DNA of 64,000 nt from Lytechinus variegatus (taxonomy: Eukaryota; Echinodermata; Echinoidea; Temnopleuroida; Toxopneustidae), in NCBI RefSeq assembly GCF_018143015.1, contig NC_054741.1:13515736-13579735 (forward strand), read 5' to 3'. The notes below the pieces were generated by a model. That model searched no databases. It worked only from the letters and a program-made list of their open reading frames with translations, and had not been told where the DNA came from. The position numbers and the translations under genes are program-made. Below, in pieces: positions 61,401 through 64,000 of this stretch (position 1 is its first letter; each line of letters starts with the position of its first letter).

Positions 61401-64000
61401 ACTGGATCTATGTTTACCATTAAATAGACAGAAATACATTTTTAAAGGTTTACACAACTATAAATATCACCAAGACTTCGACAACATAGATGAGAGGAAA
61501 CAAACACTCAATACAACTTAATCAAAAATGAACATTCTAACACATCACAACAATCATCTAAATAAAATCTATATACCACCAAAATCAAGAAAACACTTAA
61601 GTGCATTGAACAATCGTGCGCCACACCATATAACTCCATCCACATGTATGAAATACATACCAGCTACAGTAACAGTGAACAGACAGATATCATTATTGCC
61701 TGAACCATCAGTGAAAGTATAACTAACTACAGTCGTGCCAACTTCAAAAGTATCTCCAGGAGAGCTAGAAGAGATGACGGTTGGCACTTCTCCAGAGTTA
61801 TCTGTAGCTGTGGGCGGGGTCCAATTGATAGCAACTCCATTGGATCCTGATGGGATTGTGACACTGATATCATCCGGACAGCCACTGATTACGGGTCTTA
61901 TGTTATCAGTGGCAACTGCAAGAAGACATTGTGGAGCAAAGTAAGGGAATGAAAGGGCACAGAAAGAATAGTATTACTCATGAAATTAAGATCCAAAACT
62001 ACCCCAACAAAATCAAATCATGCCAAATTATTATTTTCAACATTCATTTCATCTGCATTCTTATTCACAGTATAAAATTCAACAAATAATGCAAAACACT
62101 TTCAATATTTCAGTTCATATAAAAACAACTTTTGCAACCTCCTAAATGATTATGAACTAGACAGATATCATTCATCATTGGGGAAATTATGCCAGAGATT
62201 TTTCAAGATGAAAAGGAATAGATTTTGTAACCCAAAAAGGTAAACACATGTGCTAAACAACATTAATATTGATTTATACTCATTAAGTAGATAGATTGAT
62301 CTGTTCCCTGCTTACCACAGTACTCCATTTCCATGGCAACATAACTGTCACCTGAAATGAGTCTTGCACATATCCCCCACAAGTGAAATATTTGTGCAAC
62401 ATTCCTTGTAAATTATGGAATTAATCTGGTCTAAAAAAAATCTCCAAGTTACTATACACTTGATTCCATATTCCATTTTTTCTTGGATATACTAAACTTC
62501 TTTGATACCAGCAAGGACTCTTACTACTTGTTGTCAGCTCCAAACCTGGACATGTATAAATAAATATGCCACATCATGAAGAATGGAGGAGGTCTTTTAT
62601 CACTGAAGATATTAGTTGTGAAGGTGAAAATCATCCCAAGATCTTATGAAGATAGTAAGCAATAATCTTTGACCTAAAGGGATCTTGAAAGGTTTCATGG
62701 TGAAGAGCTTTGGGGAAGTTTACGGTTTACACCTTGTTTGGTCCCAAAAGGGACTGCTCCTCCTTAATTCAATGATGACTTAAGAAAATACATCGTTTGC
62801 GTCTTACAGCACGAAATCGAGTGAGTTTCTGCATTCTTGATCAATTGGTGCAGTGCTGTTCATATCAACAACAACTAGTGACAATGGTACAGAAAATGTT
62901 GTAGCATGGCTGATCTGCAAAGGAGTAGGTAACTTGTGGTCTGCTAAAGGAAAGAGAGAATCCAGGGGCCATAATGGAGGAGAGGCTGAATGAGACAGAT
63001 TCATCTGTTCCTCAAAAGATGCCTACCAGGGGAGCGTTTCATGAAAGGACTTGTCAGACATTTTATCTGACAAGTCCTGTTTTATCCGACAGTTACTATA
63101 GTAACAGTGCTTCTCAACCAATCAGAATCCAGGAAAGTTGTCAGATCTGAAAACTTGTCAGACAAAAATATAGATGAAATGCCTCCCAGGACTCTGAGGT
63201 TCCTTGGGCATTGTTTGTCCTAAGTGGAAGTATCTTTCACAGTGAATCCTAATGCTAAAGCAGTACATCAAGGACAGATAGGACAGGTGGATTGACTGGA
63301 ATACTAACTCAATATCATCGAGGGGCAATTGTCAGGATTCTTCATACATGTTTAACCATTGGCGTCCAAATATAAGAAACCACAGACTTATTAAGACTTT
63401 GGAAAAAAATGGGAAACAAATCATCTCAAATGTGGGAAACCAAGAAAGAACAAAGAACATGTTGAAATTAAATACATAATGATAGGTATATCACAGACAT
63501 ATTCATGACCTGGAGTTCAAATTATAAAATTCTTACCAAAGAAACAAACACATTATTTTACTCATAAAGAAATTTAAAAAAAAAGGTGTACAGCAAGTTG
63601 CCAGAGGTATGCATGCAAATGGGAGTCGTGCCTTTTAGATGGCTCGAAACAACAAAGAGTTGTTTCAACGAACTTGTTACTTAGAAGGCACTTTTCCAGA
63701 GTAGTTAGAACATGATGAAGCAGAATGAAATGAATTAGTTAGGGTACAAAAGATCTGTCAGCTCCTCCATGTCAGAGAACATACCTGTGATGGTTATAGT
63801 AAAGGTACAGAAGGCATCGTTTCCTGCAGCATCGGTGAAAGTGTAGCTGACAAGGTTCTGCCCGAGGCCAAAACTGTCCCCTGGTGATGCAGTCTGGGAG
63901 ACGGTGACAGCACTGGTTTCATCTACAGCGGTAGGTTCGGTCCAGACCACAGGGACGCTAGTCACTCCAGCACCAACACTCAAGGTGATAGGATCTGGGC
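40194..64000 (-). CDS. HYR/EGF single-pass membrane protein, 5' end outside the window
   Basis: Fourteen minus-strand exons, all internal ones phase 1-1: nine HYR (hyalin repeat) exons, a short Cys-rich exon (45729-45812), a basic linker exon (43834-43878), two EGF exons (43092-43193, 41451-41585) and a terminal exon with the transmembrane helix (40194-40411). The visible part is about 943 codons. HYR domains are immunoglobulin-like adhesion modules known from sea-urchin hyalin and many receptors. Each here carries the GCP cysteine near its start and a second cysteine before the last strand. The layout predicts an extracellular adhesion or receptor protein on the plasma membrane with a very short cytoplasmic tail. 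The N-terminus, with any signal peptide and more repeats, lies beyond 64000. No orthologue name can be given safely. Confidence 0.92.
41451..41585 (-). CDS. EGF-like domain exon
   Basis: 45 codons, phase 1-1: DPCQPNPCGSNGTCRHTP, then FVCDCAAGYSGKYCEK. Complete six-cysteine EGF module with an N-glycosylation sequon NGT. Acceptor TCACAG, donor A|GTAAGA. Confidence 0.94.
41990..42925. repeat. Minisatellite, 61-bp unit, about 15 copies
   Basis: Units of 'acacatatcctccacact', 'catcaaaaccctcctcct', 'cacccacatcgtcaccca' and 'caccttc'. Spacing measured between 42051, 42112 and 42173 is 61 bp, and some units are shortened. It is in the intron between the two EGF exons. The strand is stop-poor, giving a spurious 244-codon frame. 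Confidence 0.95.
43092..43193 (-). CDS. EGF-like domain exon
   Basis: 34 codons, phase 1-1: GDCPCLNDGVCKRDH, then NNRCFCKPGFYGPICEN. Six cysteines in EGF spacing with the GFYGPIC signature. Acceptor TTTCAG, donor G|GTGAGT. Confidence 0.93.
43834..43878 (-). CDS. 15-codon linker exon with furin-like RRRR site
   Basis: Between acceptor CTACAG and donor G|GTAAGT this 45-nt, phase 1-1 exon encodes AVGRRRREAEDISMTG. RRRR followed by an acidic stretch fits the furin consensus R-x-K/R-R. It sits between the short Cys-rich exon and the two membrane-proximal EGF exons. Its size makes it easy to skip by alternative splicing without changing frame. Confidence 0.75.
45060..45640 (+). pseudogene. Possible decayed coding remnant in a HYR intron
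   Basis: Two consecutive stretches in different frames have protein-like composition: CEAHNYLNTGQAVCDIKLKC... up to about 45410, and SYESTGKHKLAMFFEESDNK up to about 45620. No family recognised. It may be a dead transposon or retrocopy, or chance. Confidence 0.2.
45729..45812 (-). CDS. Short Cys-rich exon after the HYR series
   Basis: 28 codons, phase 1-1, encoding ENTPCDSNPCPVDEQCFYSA then DTYLCLPQ. Four cysteines resemble the first half of an EGF domain. Acceptor TTCCAG, donor G|GTGCGC. Calling it a partial EGF module is inference. Confidence 0.8.
46680..47000. repeat. Dispersed repeat related to the 'gacctttga' family
   Basis: Contains 'gtgacctttgaactgc' and ends with 'ggggggacggacagacc', a tail typical of dispersed intronic repeats. 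It is in the HYR gene intron. Edges are approximate. Confidence 0.4.
47302..47556 (-). CDS. HYR domain exon (last, membrane-proximal)
   Basis: 85 codons, phase 1-1. TTDNTDPVITGCPEDITITD begins the module; VTRTNSPGDAFVLG and YTFTDTSNNFAICAFDVTV follow. Acceptor TTTCTAG, donor G|GTTTGT. Confidence 0.94.
48987..49235 (-). CDS. HYR domain exon
   Basis: 83 codons, phase 1-1. SANTPPTITGCPSDIIETIP begins the module and YSFTSSSGTSAQCTFNVVV ends it. It departs from its neighbours, with FTSSSGT in place of the common FTD.SGN. Acceptor ACTAG, donor T|GTGAGT. Confidence 0.93.
49973..50224 (-). CDS. HYR domain exon
   Basis: 84 codons, phase 1-1. SVDQTPPVISGCPPGITVTV begins the module and YTFTDQAGNDAFCIFNVIV ends it. 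Acceptor ATCACAG, donor G|GTAAGT. A 4.5-kb element begins 23 bp upstream of the exon in the adjoining intron. Confidence 0.94.
52640..53480. repeat. Purine-rich tract of about 840 bp
   Basis: Almost only A and G on the given strand (GAAGAA, GGAAAG, AGAGGA words). The reverse strand is therefore stop-poor and gives spurious Ser/Phe/Leu-rich frames of up to 280 codons. Confidence 0.9.
53626..53838. mobile_element. CAGGGGCGGATCC-type hAT-like short element
   Basis: Left end CAGGGGCGGATCCAGGAT and right end CCCCTGGATCCGTGCCTC are diverged inverted copies. The interior is A/T- and G-rich. It lies within the larger 50248-54759 element. Confidence 0.6.
55162..55422 (-). CDS. HYR domain exon
   Basis: 87 codons, phase 1-1. 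VVDNTPPVISGCPNDIDLTV begins the module; TWTEPTAVDETSAVT is shared with the 56757 and 63785 exons. Acceptor TTTCAG, donor G|GTAAGT. Confidence 0.94.
56001..56583. mobile_element. TTAA-family foldback element B
   Basis: Starts AGGGGTACTCCAGGCTGA and ends CAGCCTGGAGTACCCCT, with TTAA on the right and a changed site on the left. The arms share 'atgctgaaaatttcatc' and its complement. It is in an intron of the HYR gene. Confidence 0.82.
56757..57008 (-). CDS. HYR domain exon, near-copy of the 63785 exon
   Basis: 84 codons, phase 1-1. SVDNTIPVVSNCPNPITLNV begins the module. From VGAGVTSV to ITITG it differs from the exon at 63785-64000 at only a few residues. Acceptor TTACAG, donor G|GTGAGA. Confidence 0.94.
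57009..59143. other. HYR gene intron without recognised genes
   Basis: AT-rich intron. About 57894-57955 has several imperfect copies of 'agttcacgact'/'agctcacga' in tandem. Nothing else recognised. Confidence 0.5.
59144..59401 (-). CDS. HYR domain exon
   Basis: 86 codons, phase 1-1. DNIDPVITGCPENMVVTIPS begins the module; VTWIEPTATDNS and YTFTDSSGNFAVCLFIVTV follow. Acceptor CAACAG, donor G|GTATGT. Confidence 0.94.
59800..60068 (-). mobile_element. tRNA-derived SINE
   Basis: Read on the minus strand it starts GGGGGCGTTGTGGTCTAGTG, contains an A-box-like GTGGTCTAGTGC and a B-box-like GGGTTTGATTC about 40 bp later, and ends in an AT-rich TTATTATTTATTTA tail. These are the hallmarks of a tRNA-derived SINE. 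It is in the intron between HYR exons 59144 and 60683. Confidence 0.75.
60683..60931 (-). CDS. HYR domain exon
   Basis: 83 codons, phase 1-1. VNFTDPVVTGCPDDISVSI begins the module and YTFTDGSGNFAICSFSVSV ends it. Several NxS/T sequons (NFT, NGT, NWT, NYT) are visible. Acceptor CCGCAG, donor G|GTATGT. Confidence 0.94.
61661..61915 (-). CDS. HYR domain exon
   Basis: 85 codons, phase 1-1. VATDNIRPVISGCPDDISVT begins the module; INWTPPTATDNSG and YTFTDGSGNNDICLFTVTV are the core strands. Acceptor TTGCAG, donor G|GTATGT. Confidence 0.94.
61916..63784. other. HYR gene intron
   Basis: Non-coding apart from the short repeat at 63029-63188; no missed HYR exon was recognised by its GCP or YTFTD motifs. 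Confidence 0.5.
63029..63188. repeat. Dispersed short repeat, copy 2
   Basis: Begins 'ggggagcgtttcatgaaa' and ends 'gatgaaatgcctccc'. The interior shares 'gacaagtcc', 'ttttatccgacagtta' and the 'aaccaatcagaatc' block with copy 1. It lies in an intron of the HYR gene. Confidence 0.7.
63785..64000 (-). CDS. HYR domain exon, cut by the window end
   Basis: HYR module running LSVGAGVTSVPVVWTEPTA to GNDAFCTFTITITG. Donor G|GTATGT at 63784. The exon start with its GCP cysteine lies beyond 64000. Nearly the same sequence recurs in the exon at 56757-57008. Confidence 0.92.

Overview
The window looks like animal genomic DNA, most probably from an echinoderm and perhaps a sea urchin. The grounds are three intron-rich metazoan genes, a long series of hyalin-type HYR domains, AT-rich introns packed with short inverted-repeat elements, and frequent 'acatgtac' and 'aggcctat' words typical of such genomes. 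No species can be named from this alone. Intervals given as genes are coding spans rebuilt from splice sites and codon phase; nearly all long intronless reading frames are chance or repeat-derived.

All three genes lie on the minus strand. (1) 15585 to 4046: a complete 12-exon gene for tRNA-dihydrouridine(20) synthase 2 (DUS2, 538 codons), with FMN-barrel motifs, the catalytic Cys in NMGCPK and a C-terminal double-stranded-RNA-binding domain. (2) 32015 to 24387: a 9-exon gene for a PLP-dependent trans-sulfuration enzyme of the cystathionine/methionine gamma-lyase family (433 codons). It keeps the PLP lysine but has several active-site substitutions relative to human CTH. (3) From beyond 64000 to 40194: the 3' part of a single-pass membrane protein with at least nine HYR domains, each on one phase 1-1 exon, then a short Cys-rich exon, a tiny exon with a furin-like RRRR site, two EGF domains, one transmembrane helix and a 22-residue tail.

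Between and inside these genes lie many mobile-element copies. 1-4045 has a 650-bp direct duplication flanking a decayed zinc-finger reading frame. Introns and spacers hold TA-flanked foldback elements (7660-8478, 14191-15175, 33734-34555) and TTAA-flanked piggyBac-like MITEs (10060-10648, 16501-17096, 37516-38047, 19748-21545, 56001-56583). There are also hAT-like short elements, a tRNA-derived SINE (about 59800-60068), LINE-like tails, a perfect 215-bp hairpin with 9-bp target duplications (21810-22024), a 4.5-kb element with 34-bp inverted ends (50248-54759), minisatellites (30791-31085, 41990-42925), and a repeat array carrying nuclear-receptor-like DR1 half-sites (32197-33251). No retroviral, LTR or Polinton coding region, CRISPR array or rRNA gene was recognised.

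The genes do not form an operon or an obvious pathway: a tRNA-modifying enzyme, a sulfur amino-acid enzyme and an adhesion-type receptor simply share orientation. The most useful leads are the exon-restricted near-identity between two HYR exons, the furin-like exon, the divergent gamma-lyase active site, and the very young perfect hairpin element.
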